Assembly: GCA_029215795.1 (NCBI GenBank)
Contig: JARDYH010000004.1
Coordinates: 215,924,517-215,988,516 of the forward strand
DNA: 64,000 bases
Source of the DNA: Anniella stebbinsi
Lineage: Eukaryota; Chordata; Lepidosauria; Squamata; Anniellidae
Direction: 5' to 3'
Shown: positions 22,614 through 36,344 of the stretch, piece after piece
Position numbering within the stretch: the first letter of the stretch is position 1
Layout of the letters: each line of letters starts with the position of its first letter
Translations under genes and position numbers: made by a program
Notes under the pieces: generated by a model
What the model was told of the DNA's origin: nothing
The model's input: the letters and a program-made list of their open reading frames with translations, nothing else
Databases searched by the model: none

Positions 22614-23110
22614 GTTCAGACAACACGGTTGTCAATGCAGTGTGAAAACTCCACTCAACGGTTGAGTCTTTAGGGGATGCTCCCCACACAACATGTTCCA
22701 ACTCTACCATTGTGTGACTGTGGGCTACCGTGGAGTTGAGTAAAAGCCAACACGACGTTTGATTGACAGTTCTTCCTCCCTCTCTCCTCCCCCAGTCCTT
22801 CCGATGGTACCCCATCAGCCATTGCTGCAAAAAGAAAAATATATATATCTCAGTGATGCTCCTGGAGTGGCACTCCCTCCTGTCGCTGCTCTTGCCAGGG
22901 AATTTTGTAGCCAGTGGGAAAAGTGAGCTCAACACAATGGAAAACACGGAGCCCGCCACACAACACGCAACATGCAGGAACTCTCCTCTGCGCAGCGTGG
23001 ATATTTTGTGTGTGGAGTGTTTTCCGAAAAAACTCCACTGTTGCGTGGAGTTTTCCCACCAGACAACACATTTCTCAATGGTGGTGTAACAACTCCACCA
23101 ACAAGCTGGA
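22614..23110. repeat. Diverged repeat with ACAACAC and ACTCCAC arms
   Basis: CAGTTCAGACAACACGG and AAAACTCCACTCAACGG on the left face TGGAGTTTTCCCACCAGACA and ACACATTTCTCAATGG on the right, forming loose inverted arms. Probably a decayed DNA transposon ending about 160 bp before the 130-bp MAPK10 exon. Confidence 0.45.
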
Positions 23111-23186
23111 TTTCTTCTAATAAAACTGGAAGATTCGAGCTGTTCAAGAAATGCATATTTCTACCAGAAAAACACACACACTTTGA

Positions 23187-24910
<1,724 letters not shown>

Positions 24911-25869
24911 GATAATAATAATAATAATAATAATAATTATAATTATTATTATTATTTATAACCCGCCTCTCCCTTCAGATCGAAGCGGGGAACACAATGT
25001 AAAATACAAGAATCACAAACAGTTAAAAAAATTTAAAACAAGAGAAAATACATCATTAAAATATCTTAAAATTCATCCAGATAGGCCTGCTGGAAGAGGT
25101 CAGTCTTCATGACTCTCTTAAATTCATGAAGACTGTCAATTTGTCTAACCTCCTCCGGCAGACCATTCCATAGTCTGGGAGCGATGGAAGAGAAGGTCCT
25201 CTGGGTAACACTCGCCAGCCTAGTTCTGGCTGGCTTGAGTAAGTTCTTCCCAGAGGACCTAAGTGTGCGGGGCGGACTGTACGGGAGAAGGTGATCCTGC
25301 AGGTAGCCTGGGCCCAAACCATGTAGGGCTTTAAAGGTAATAACCAACACTTTATACTTCGTCCGGAAACTGACTGGCAGCCAATGAAGTGATTTTAAAA
25401 CTGGTGTAATGTGGTCACCCCTAGATGTACCGGTGACCAATCTGGCTGCCATATTTTGAACAAGTTGAAGTTTCTGGACCAGGCACAGAGGTAGCCCTAT
25501 GTACAGCGCATTGCAGAAGTCAAGCCTCAAAGTTATCAGCGCGTGCACTACTGTCTTTAGGTCTTCCAACTCTAGGAAGGGGCGCAGCTGGCATATCAGC
25601 CGAAGCTGATAGTAGGCACTCCTGACCGTCGCATCAATCTGAGCTGTCATCTGGAGCGACGGATCCAGGAGTACCCCCAAGCTGCGAACACAATCTTTCA
25701 GGGGGGGTGTAACCCCATCCAGAACTGGTTGACACACCTCCAAACCCAAGTTGGGGCCTTTGACAGCGAGCACCTCCATCTTGTCTGGATTCAGCTTCAG
25801 TTTGTTTTTCCTCATCCAGCCCACTACCGCCTCCAAGCATTGCAATAGAAATACTGTATGTCTCACCAT
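24911..25869 (-). mobile_element. L2-type LINE, 3' end of the reverse transcriptase ORF (antisense)
   Basis: The minus strand is open from 25869 to 25066 (267 codons). It encodes the post-palm region MRKNKLKLNPDKMEVLAVKG, RLDFCNALYIGLPLCLVQKL, SLHWLPVSFRTKYKVLVITF and the terminal FQQAYLDEF followed by a stop. The 3' tail carries the GAGGCGGG motif and a TAA/TTA microsatellite (24911-24956). It is truncated 5' of this point, so the YADD active site is absent. It is the least damaged of the three L2 copies over its length, but still a dead fragment. Confidence 0.9.
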
Positions 25870-26135
25870 AGTGGAGAAGATTGTGACCTGTGTGCCTGCT
25901 CGGCCTGCTGACCAGGTGCTAACTGTTGATGGTGAACTTCATGGCCCCTGAGCTCCCTTCTTACAGATCCTTTGTGGTTCTTTATCTGTAAATGGGATAC
26001 ATATTTTCAAATAGAGGATGACTTCAAGGAGAGGATGCTGTTAAGGAGAACAGCCCTCAATTGGAAAGTCTGTCCAGGACAATGCAGCCTCTGACAGAGT
26101 TTCTAATAGAGGGCTGTCCTCTGTAAAGTAGGACA
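25870..26135. mobile_element. DNA-transposon repeat (family E)
   Basis: AGTGGAGAAGATTGTGACCT, GCTAACTGTTGATGGTGAAC, CTGTCCTCTGTAAAGTAGGA and CACCTAAG in the family E order. It abuts the 5' truncation point of the L2 copy. Confidence 0.65.
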
Positions 26136-26257
26136 CCTAAGATCAGGCCAAGATTTGAGACCTGCTCATGGAGTGATTAAGGTGGCCACTTAATGGCCAC
26201 GAGACAAAAGAAAGAAGAGAGGAAATACTTCACCCAAAAAGAGGACAAAAAGAGGAG

Positions 26258-26584
26258 TTGGATCTGTATAACATTTGCATATGTGTCATGAGGCAGGCTG
26301 AAGAATCTTCCTCTGAGGAGGAAGAAGGGGCAGAAATTGCAGCTGTACCCATTCCCCAGGACTTACCGGAGGAGGAGGAACAGCAGGCAGGGTCCTCAGA
26401 AGAGCCCCAGGAAAGCCACCCTCCCCCACCCCCTGTTTCTAATGAGGAAGACTCGGGGCCTGAAGGAGTTTGTCCAGTAACTCCCCAGCAAAGGCGGCAG
26501 CTCAAACGGGCGGAGAAAGCTAAGCCCACAAGGCAAAGTATGAGACTGAGAAAACAGAGCACAGCTGATGCAAGCCTTAAGTAA
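26258..26584 (+). pseudogene. Acidic, proline-rich ORF in a possible LTR-like element
   Basis: A 108-codon ORF rich in Glu and Pro (EESSSEEEEGAEIAA, EEEEQQAGSSEEPQ, HPPPPPVSNEE), with a basic end (RRQLKRAEKAKPTRQSMRLR). Downstream lie a TATA-like AGTATATAGG (about 26627) and an AATAAAA signal (26861-26867), spaced as in an LTR promoter and polyadenylation unit. I recognise no named protein. The RLRKQ-type end is reminiscent of retroelement polyprotein tails, but this is weak. It could be a retroelement remnant or chance, and is unlikely to be a MAPK10 exon. Confidence 0.3.
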
Positions 26585-27014
26585 GATAACGAGGGAACTG
26601 CATGCAGCTGTGAACAGGCTCAAACAGAGTATATAGGGGGAGGGAGGCAGAAGCTAAGGTTCGTTGAGAACAACCGACGTTTTCGGCTCTTGACCTCCTC
26701 CGTGATCTTGGATCAGAATCTGTGGACTGAACACCCGGCTGACTGTTGCTTTGGACCCTGGAATTCGGAAACCTGGTTTGACCTTTGGCTTAGACGACTG
26801 GACTGATGGAACTAATGGCATGACCCTGGTGATTTATAATTGGATTCACGAACTGCAAATAAAACTCTTTAAAAAAGTAAGACCTGGCATTTTTCCCGGA
26901 CATTCGTAGATAAGGAAATTGGCTGGCTTCCTGGATTCTGTATAGTAAACACGTCAATATGCTACTTGCTGATGCATGATTTAGAAAGGATTACTATCAT
27001 TTAAAGTGGAATAT

Positions 27015-27187
27015 AATGTTCTCCATGTGCTAAATGCTGATGGGCAGCTTGAAGGCTCCTTCTCTCCTTTCTTGTAGTTTTTTTTAATCCTTAAACCAGA
27101 CTTGAACTGGACTCTGCTCTTCGAATAGAAGACCTTGCCCTTCAAATAGAGGACTGCCCTCAGTAAAGGAGGACTAATGGCCATCGT
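27015..27187. mobile_element. DNA-transposon repeat (family E), partial
   Basis: CTTAAACCAGACTTGAACTG, TTCAAATAGAGGACTGCCCT and CAGTAAAGGAGGACTAATGG in family E order. Confidence 0.6.
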
Positions 27188-27313
27188 AGGAGTAGGGCAC
27201 TTGGACCAAAAGTTTTGGACCTTAACTCCCAGCATTCATGACCATTGGTCATGCTGGCAGGGACTTCTAGGAATTGACGTCCCAAACATTTGAAAATCTA
27301 CTTTCTGCCCATC
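27188..27313. mobile_element. Palindromic MITE (family P)
   Basis: AACTCCCAGCATTCATGACC facing GGTCATGCTGGCAGGGACTT, inside TTTTGGACC and CCCAAACATTTG arms. It is a diverged member of the actccca/gggagtt palindromic family that recurs at 34466, 39733, 49241, 51590 and 61110. Confidence 0.6.
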
Positions 27314-27470
27314 CCTAGCCTAGATGGGTAGCCTTTCAAAGATGAGATGGTAGATGATAAAAGTCAGCTGAAACATATTTTAAAAGTCCCATGCCAGGTT
27401 TCTCCCCTTTGCCTGCAGGTCCTGTGAAATCTGCCCAGTGTGGTAGACCAGGTGCTACCTACCATTTTCA

Positions 27471-27502
27471 AACAAAAACAAACAAACAAACAAACAAACA
27501 AA
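27471..27502 (+). repeat. (CAAA)n microsatellite
   Basis: About eight CAAA units. Confidence 0.9.
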
Positions 27503-27574
27503 CTCTACTTGAACCACGGTCTGTATTAATTCCAAATCGGTCCAGGCTTCAGCGCTGTTCCTTCGAGTCAACTA

Positions 27575-27689
27575 ACTAGATTGGATCCTGATCTAAGCCA
27601 TGCTTAGAGTAGATCCATTGGAATCAATGGGATAAGTAAGTAGTGACTAACTGAAGTCCCATTCATTTCAAAGGGTCTATTCTTAAGCA
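27575..27689. repeat. Short palindromic dispersed repeat
   Basis: CTTAGAGTAGATCCATTGGA plus ATCAATGGGA is complementary in order to CCCATTCATTTCAAAGGGTC plus TATTCTTAAG. Half-copies seem to lie near 10555 and 41310. Confidence 0.6.
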
Positions 27690-27796
27690 TAGAATCATAG
27701 AAGAGTAGAGCTGGAAGTGGCCTTTAAGGCCATTGAGTCCAACCCCCTGCTCAATGCAGGAATCCACCTTAAATCATGCTTGACAGATGGCTGTCA
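27690..27796 (-). mobile_element. CR1 LINE 3' end, antisense, short
   Basis: AGAATCATAGAAGAGTAGAG, TGAGTCCAACCCCCTGCTCA and GACAGATGGCTGTCAG. Only the last 107 bp of CR1 are present. Confidence 0.85.
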
Positions 27797-27875
27797 GTGG
27801 CTGCTGGTGATCAACCTCATGTTTGGGCTGCATTTCTGAGAGCTGGGCTGCAGAATACCTTTAGTTGGGTCAGAA

Positions 27876-28079
27876 GGGGTCATGGCTCAATGGCAGAGCA
27901 CCTGCTTTGCATGCAGTGGGTCCCAGATTGAATTCCTGGCATCTCCAGTAGGGTGGCTGGGAAGGGATCCTGCTTGAAACTTTGGAGAGTTGCTGCCGGT
28001 CAGTGTCGACAATACTGGGCTAGATGGACCAATGGTCTTACTCAGTATAAGGCCGCATCTCATGTTCCTAGTGACACAA
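27876..28079 (+). mobile_element. tRNA-Ala-derived SINE
   Basis: The head GGGGTCATGGCTCAATGGCA, GAGCACCTGCTTTGCATGCA and CCCAGATTGAATTCCTGGC mirrors tRNA-Ala(TGC), with A box, TGC anticodon loop and B box. The body runs to a tail TACTGGGCTAGATGGACCAA, TGGTCTTACTCAGTATAAGG. The CTAGATGGACC tail also ends the LINE-B copies. It is not a functional tRNA gene: the acceptor stem is not closed and it runs into a SINE body. Confidence 0.88.
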
Positions 28080-28129
28080 TTGCAACAACAGCAGTGTTTA
28101 ATGTCGATCTGATCTACAATTTTCAATAG

Positions 28130-28326
28130 CAGTGGAGTCTTGTGGCTCTGATGTCAGTGGGGGGGGGGGGGGGCGGTGAATCCACTCCGGGTTTCAGTCA
28201 GAATCAGTCAGAACTGTAAAGGAGCTATCACACCTTGGATATCTCCTTTAGAGTTCTGTCTGGTTCTGACCCAAACCTGGGGTGGATTCATTGCCCCACA
28301 GACATTAGAACCACCAACCTCCACTG
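28130..28326. mobile_element. Palindromic hAT-type MITE (family B)
   Basis: CAGTGGAGTCTTGTGG at the left and CCACCAACCTCCACTG at the right, with facing arms CAGTCAGAATCAGTCAGAAC and GTTCTGTCTGGTTCTGACCC. Flanks TTCAATAG and CCCAATAG share 6 of 8 bases. A GGGG block has expanded to 15 G (28159-28173). Confidence 0.8.
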
Positions 28327-28334
28327 CCCAATAG

Positions 28335-28853
28335 GGCCAGTAGTATTAGAGAGTATTGGTAGTAGCAGCCATAGTAGATCGCAACAAAACCTGATTCTTT
28401 TTAATAGGCAGGTTATTGTTCTTTGGTTATTGTTCTTTGCCTGTTCAACCCTCCTCGTCCTTCCCTGACAAGCAACAGTAATATTCTACTGTTGCCTCAC
28501 GGTTTTTCCACATGTTTGTTTCTAGCGAGGCTGAAAATTCAATTGTAGAACCCCTTGTTTTGTGGCAAAATTTGCTCTGCTTTTGTTGAATCTAATGAGC
28601 CACCCACATGCAAACATGGCCTCCAAAAACAAATGTCTTTCTTTGCAACATTTACCTCTGTAATATGTTTGTGGAGTGGGTTTTTTTTACTCTTGTACCA
28701 AAATAGATTAGTGTAAACTGAACGTTTATAAGCAGCAACAGTTATGTCAGTAGAGCAATCTGTCATAATCTGATCAACTGCTAATGTTTTACTATCATTT
28801 TACCTCACTCACTCCTTTTTTCCCTCCCTCCTTTCTCTCACTGCTTTTTTCAG
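28335..28853. other. Intron, nothing recognised
   Basis: The last 55 bases are the polypyrimidine tract of the 59-bp exon. No repeat recognised before it. Confidence 0.4.
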
Positions 28854-28912
28854 ATTATCAGTTTATTAAATGTCTTCACACCACAGAAATCGCTGGAGGA
28901 GTTCCAGGATGT
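28854..28912 (+). CDS. MAPK10: MAPK10 exon: beta-4/beta-5 region of the N-lobe (59 bp)
   Basis: A 59-bp exon after a long pyrimidine tract and CAG. It opens in phase 0 with IISLLNVFTPQKSLEEFQD and ends two bases into a Val codon (GT), which the first base of the next exon completes. The donor is GTAAGT. It encodes the strands after the alpha-C helix, leading to the hinge. IIS rather than IIG fits JNK3 or JNK2 over JNK1. The Ser in QKS is what I recall for JNK1, whereas human JNK3 has Thr, so this is a lineage difference rather than a paralogue marker. The intron before it is 5.45 kb. Confidence 0.96.
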
Positions 28913-29092
28913 GTAAGTAACGTAGACAAGACTAAAACATAAGTCTTTGTTATGTGTGTGTGTGTAGAGAAGGAAAGCATTGTACTCTTTAGCAAAAATT
29001 AAAATCTGTGAACAATAGAACATCAAGTGTTGCTCCTTCTCAGATATTGCCTCATGGAGACATACAAGATAAATTTGGCGAAGTTCAAGTCT

Positions 29093-29378
29093 ATGGCTGG
29101 GTTCACAGAACACGCTAATCCACCCAGTGTGGGTTGTTGTTGGACTGTGGGTTATCGTGTTGTCTGACCGCAACGTGTTTTCCACAGGGTTGCAATGTGG
29201 CTTGCTAACCACCCTGAACAATTCAAAAACAAGCCATGTGTTCTAAAGGTGGCTTGTTTGAGAAAAATAAACCACACAGCATGGTTAACAAGCCAACCTT
29301 GTGGAAAACGCGCTACATTCAGACAACACAATAACCCACCCTGAAGAAAACATGCTACGTTCAGACAACACACCCAGC
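29093..29378. mobile_element. Dispersed DNA repeat (family F)
   Basis: TGGGTTCACAGAACACGCTA, GGTGGCTTGTTTGAGAAAAA, CATGGTTAACAAGCC and CAGACAACACACCCAGCCC. The GGTGGCTTGTTTGAGAAAAA and TGCATGGTTAACAAGCC blocks recur in 53464-53840. An internal palindrome brings GGCTTGCTAACC against GGTTAACAAGCC. Confidence 0.65.
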
Positions 29379-30989
29379 CCATCTCTCTGCTGCCTTTAGG
29401 TAGTTCAGAAATCAGTTTTCACCATGGTGTAGGAGTACAGAAATGGAAAAGGCACATACAGTATGCTAATAGAGGTACCACTTGGGGTGGGGGGATGCAA
29501 AGGTGAGGTGGCGGAGAGAACTGTCTGAATTTATGCAAATAAACCTGAATGGCTCTAGGAACGTATTTTAATTTCTTGTGCTGATGGCTTGCTCGGGAAG
29601 CGTTTGTTTCTGCGGGGCTCCCTGAGATGTGCAGGCCGTCGAAAAGTGGGTAATTCACTCTAGAATGACCTCCTTTTCTTTTAATACAAAAAGGGGATCT
29701 GAAAATTTTCATATTTGTTTCCTGATAACCTATGACTCTGTAAAAATTAACTGCCTAGGGACAGATCTGGGAATTGCTAGTATCTCTTCTGAGCATTGCC
29801 TGCTATTGCTTGGCCCGTAACAAGAACCTGACTTGAATGAAATCTGAGCTATTCTGCAAGTATTTATGATTGGATTAACTCTCCTCCTCCTGGCTTTTGT
29901 TAATTTTCTTTGCTTTCCTCAATTTGAGCCCTATAATGTAGAGATGAAAACTTGCGGCTTATCTATATGCACCATATACCCCATAGTGGCTGCACAGTGG
30001 CACTGCGTTGTTTATATGATGCAGCCACCAACTTGTAGCCACATTGGGATTTTACCTTCGAAACTGCGCTTTCTCACAGTGTCCTTTTACCACGACTTTT
30101 CCATTTGCTACAATGCCACCTTGTTGTTTCTCCCATCTATCAGTGGTGGGTTCAGTTCAGGGCATTCCTAGGGCTGGTTCCCAGTGCAGAGCAAACTCAG
30201 GATTGCAGGGCATTGGGCAGGAGGCAGGCTTGACATCTAGATGTAGCGGTCCTGCCCCACAGCAGTGATGCTGCAGGCTTTGACAGGGGAGAACAGCTGT
30301 AAAGTGGCATCAGATAGACACCCCCTTAATTGGGCAACCAACTGTTTTCCTCACACTGTAATCTGTCTGTTCCGGGACACCTTTGGCGATTGCAGATGCC
30401 CTTGGGAAAACTACATCTCCCATAGTCCCCCGCACACTGTTATTCAATGTGAAAGAGTAGTAGAGAGAAAGGGAGAAAGAAAAAATAACTTCCCATGTAC
30501 GAGCACTGCTGATCTTGCCATCACCCAACTTGCAGTAAGAGAAGAGGGGGGTCTTTGTTTCGGGGCTGTCTTTTTGAGACAGGAGAAGGTGACAGAGACG
30601 GGCAGGTAATTTCCCCAAGCCTTTTGATTTTGGCTAGGAAAAAAATACCCAAGATCTTTTGATAATTTCTGAGCTAATCCAAGGCAAATTGCAGGGAGTT
30701 TTCCCCATCTCAAGAAATAACTGCCCCATCCCTCAACCACTTGGGTGTAAGTAAAACCCCCATGCAAGTTTAGGATTTTCTGAGAACCCTTTCCTAAGGT
30801 GGCCCATCTCTCTATCCCTAGTGAATCCCATTTCAGAAATTCCTTGTTTCCAATGTTGATAAAACTAGCCAGTATTGGTGGGGGGTTATTTGTACACACA
30901 CACACACACACACCTGTTACACAAGAGTACATGACCAACTTACTATAGATATTAATTGGTTTATTTACTTCCATGGCTTGGGTAACACC
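29379..30989. other. Intron; (CA)n only
   Basis: A CA repeat lies at 30895-30913. Nothing else recognised. The ORF at 30444-31037 (minus) shows no conserved motif. Confidence 0.4.
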
Positions 30990-31069
30990 TTTAGAATTCC
31001 GACTGGTTCTGATTGAAACCCGGAACGGATTCACCACCCCACTGACCTAAGAGCCACCAGCCTCTACTG
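30990..31069. mobile_element. Family B MITE, right half
   Basis: TTCCGACTGGTTCTGATTGA, AACCCGGAACGGATTCACCA and GAGCCACCAGCCTCTACTG are the right arm of family B only. Confidence 0.7.
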
Positions 31070-31270
31070 ATTAGCTATAACTACATTAGCACCTAATGCA
31101 GGGACTGTCTCGCACACTCCCTACCTTCTGTTTCATCACTTGATTCTGTGGATTTGGTTTTCTGGCTGAATTTTGTGTCCCTAATTGTTATATCTGGCAA
31201 AACACTGGGTGTGTCGGAAGCCAAAAGAATGCCGTCTGAGAAGCATCCGATCTGTGATAAGTACTGATGA

Positions 31271-31531
<261 letters not shown>

Positions 31532-31644
31532 TGATGTCCCCAGACAGCCACGCCCCTTCCTCTGGGTTTACTACTTTTCTCTGTCCTTTGATCATTTTGC
31601 TTTTTCGTGGCTCTTCTGTGTTTTTTCCCCATTCTAAAAGGTTA

Positions 31645-31908
31645 TTATTATTAGTATTATTATTATTATCATTTCTATACTGCCCAATAGCCGAATCTCT
31701 CTGGGTGGTTTACGTGAGTTCATAAGATAATAAAATACAGCATAAAAATATAAATATACAAAATTTAGAACAATTTAGACCCGTTTGGATGGATGGATGG
31801 CTTAAGTGCCCCATCATATGCCATTAAATGTCTGGGAGTAGAGGAAAGTCTTAACCTGGCACTGAAAAGATGACAGTGCTAGCACCAGGTGGGCTTGAGT
31901 GGGGAGCT
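31645..31908 (-). mobile_element. L2/CR1-type LINE 3' end, antisense (left part)
   Basis: A TTA-type microsatellite, then TATACTGCCCAATAGCCGAA and CTCTCTGGGTGGTTTACG, and further in AGTCTTAACCTGGCACTGAA. The family A MITE at 31909-32228 interrupts it. Confidence 0.7.
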
Positions 31909-32228
31909 TAGGGTGACCAGATAAAATCCAGGTCAGGTCTCATGTAACTTTAACAGTTGTAGAGAAAAGGGAATTTCAGCCAGAGTCATTTTTATGCAAT
32001 TAGTTCCTGGTGAAATTCCCTCTTCATCACAACAGTTAAAGGTGCAGGCACTATATTAGAGTGACCATATACAAAAGAAGGCAGGGCCCCAGCAACTTTA
32101 ACTGTTGTGATGAAGAGGGAATTTCACCAGGAACTAATTGCATACAAATGACACTGGCTGAAATTCCCTTTTCTCTGCAACTGTTAAAGTTACATGAGCC
32201 CTGACCTGGATTTTATCTGGTCACCCTA
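31909..32228. mobile_element. Palindromic hAT-type MITE (family A), cleanest copy
   Basis: Exact inverted termini TAGGGTGACCAGATAAAATC and GATTTTATCTGGTCACCCTA. The exact 8-bp target duplication GGGGAGCT lies at 31901-31908 and 32229-32236. At 320 bp it is two inverted half-units meeting near 32060, and could fold into one long hairpin. It is inserted in an antisense LINE in the intron between the 139-bp and 166-bp MAPK10 exons. Confidence 0.95.
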
Positions 32229-32330
32229 GGGGAGCTCATTCCATGGTTGTGGGGCCACCACTGAAAACATCTCTCTCAAGGCTTAACTGAAACGCAGAAA
32301 ATACTGGATACATTTCCTGTGCATCCTCTA
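32229..32330 (-). mobile_element. L2/CR1-type LINE, antisense (right part)
   Basis: GGGGAGCTCATTCCATGGTT and GGGGCCACCACTGAAAACAT continue the LINE from before the MITE insertion. Confidence 0.6.
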
Positions 32331-32432
32331 TTATTCTTTGGGGCATGCCCCGCTCTGGCTTCTGTTTTACTTTTACCCTTAGCCAGACTGGAACTGGGCT
32401 AGTCTTTTTTAGAACAAGCACTTCCTCTCTTG

Positions 32433-34465
<2,033 letters not shown>

Positions 34466-34580
34466 CTATGCATACCTAGACAGAAAACAATGTCTTACAA
34501 CTCCCAGTATTTCCCAGCCAGCGTAACCGGCTGGGGCATGCTGGGAAGTGTAGGACTTCTTTTTCTGTCTAAACACGCAT
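34466..34580. mobile_element. Palindromic MITE (family P)
   Basis: CTAGACAGAAAACAATGTCT and ACAACTCCCAGTATTTCCCA face TGCTGGGAAGTGTAGGACTT and CTTTTTCTGTCTAAAC. Confidence 0.65.
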
Positions 34581-34894
34581 AGGGTCGTGCCTTAGAGTAC
34601 TTTGCCCCTGTCACAGTTCTGAGAGTCAGTGCATATAGCCTAAAGACTATGTCGGCTGGACCTCCAGTTCTTTTTCAATTCAAAACATGGTCCCTATTAG
34701 TAATGTGTTACCCCTGGGCTGTATATCCCAAGGATTTGTACCTGTATTTATTTCAATTCAATTCATTGGTCATCATAAAACTTATGAAAACAAACAAACA
34801 ACATCCAGCCCTTCGCCCAGTAAAATATATGATGAAATCAAAACAAGCGGAGAGCAATAATAAGATTACAAGTGCCACAGCTATTTAAATAAAA

Positions 34895-35106
34895 TTATCT
34901 CCAGAGCAGGAGACCGTGTCAGATTGCACATGTTTGTATCTTTTTACTTGGTGCCACTGCAAATAGTCATGTTATTTATCTTATGGGTCTTTGTTTTTAA
35001 ACTGGACTTGGACAGGACAGCCCTTCAAACAGAGGGTGCCTTCAAGTAGGAGATGGTTTTCTATCAGCCCATCAAATAGAGGATTGTCCTCTGTAAAAGA
35101 TGATAC
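34895..35106. mobile_element. DNA-transposon repeat (family E)
   Basis: AACTGGACTTGGACAGGACA, GCCCTTCAAACAGAGGGTGC and AGAGGATTGTCCTCTGTAAA in family E order. Confidence 0.6.
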
Positions 35107-35324
35107 AAGTCCACATTTCAGCAATTTTTCAGGACTGGGGCTCAAAACCTCGGCAAAATTCAGCTGAATTTACTGGCAGCTGTGGAGGTTGTATTCCTCT
35201 TGGTGGCTGCTGTTTTCCCCTGTGCTTCCCATTAGAATGATGCTAAAGCATCATGCAGGGATGTTCAGAAGAAATCTCAGTAAAATGTGCCTTAAGTAAT
35301 GTCATTCTGAGGGGACATTGGGTA

Positions 35325-35703
35325 TAGAGATGCCACGAGGACCTGACTGGGTCTGGGAGTCTGATGGACCATGCCACGTTGCCCCCCCTCCCCAGACTTA
35401 GGCCCTTGCGGCGCGAGCTCCGACCTGTGCTTGAGCACCCGGGAAGCCCCAATGAGCACTTGGCAGCCGTCCATCATCTTGCCGAAATTGTGCACTCCCC
35501 CCCCGCTGCATTAATGGCAGTCGAAAGGGCCCCATTGATGCCAGAAGGGGAAGTGCGCAATTCTGGCAGCATGGTGGACGGCTGCCGAGCTCTCATCAGG
35601 CTGAGTCAAGCCTCAGTAGAGATTCACACGAGTGGTAGCAGACAGCAGCAGCAATGGGGTGAGTGTCCAACAGGGTGGGCATGGATGAGTTCGCCCACCT
35701 CTA
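35325..35703 (-). mobile_element. hAT-type repeat (family D), copy 4
   Basis: Starts TAGAGATGCCACGAGGACC and ends TGGATGAGTTCGCCCACCTC plus TA, reversed relative to 17968-18425. GC-rich core with CCCCATTGATGCCAGAAGGG. Confidence 0.65.
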
Positions 35704-36235
35704 AGTGGATGGGTAGCAAAATGGCGGTTGTGAACCACTGAGAGCCGGGATGGGCTTGTCATGCAGCAGGATGAAGCAACCTCCTTCAGGCAGCATGTGC
35801 AGGGTGGGGTTGCGTGGATGGAAGAAGGAAGAAATTATCTGAACGCTGCAGCAAGACTCTTTCAAAATTGTGGGCCCTAGTGTGGAGTGGTGGTGATCGT
35901 ACCATTTGGGCTCTGCTTCTGGCACCAAATGTCTTGGGCTAGCCCTGGCTGAGAGAAACGTCACCACCACCGCAAATCAAATAGCCAGATGGGTCATTTT
36001 AGGGGCGACCCTAACCTGAACCGGCCCCTCCCCTCTCATTTGGAGTGGAAAGTTCACCATAGCGAATGTTTGGTTCAGTGATATCAGAAAGCAGAAGGTT
36101 CTGCATTACTACCCAGAAACCCTATTCCTAGCATTTATCCCTGAATCATATTCCTAGCATTTATCCCTGACCTAACCAATCCAGAGGCCTCATATTGGTT
36201 TCCAAAGGTCAGTGTTGCTGTATAGCCCCATCCCT

Positions 36236-36344
36236 GAGCCGATCTACACTACTGTTTTGAGAACTGTTGGGGCCCAGGACACACTCCATATACAGTTTTC
36301 AAAACGTTTTCAAAGTGTTTTATCCTGCATGTGTAGATAGGCTC
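36236..36344. mobile_element. Small MITE (family H)
   Basis: GAGCCGATCTACACTACTG at the left and TGTGTAGATAGGCTC at the right. The middle GGCCCAGGACACACTCCATA is the complement of that in the copy at 14384-14513. Confidence 0.7.

Noticed and set aside
27876..27950. Functional tRNA-Ala gene
   Set aside because: The head resembles tRNA-Ala(TGC), but the acceptor stem does not close and it continues into a SINE body and tail.
30444..31037. 197-codon minus-strand ORF
   Set aside because: Composition-driven, crosses a CA repeat and half of a MITE, and has no conserved motif.
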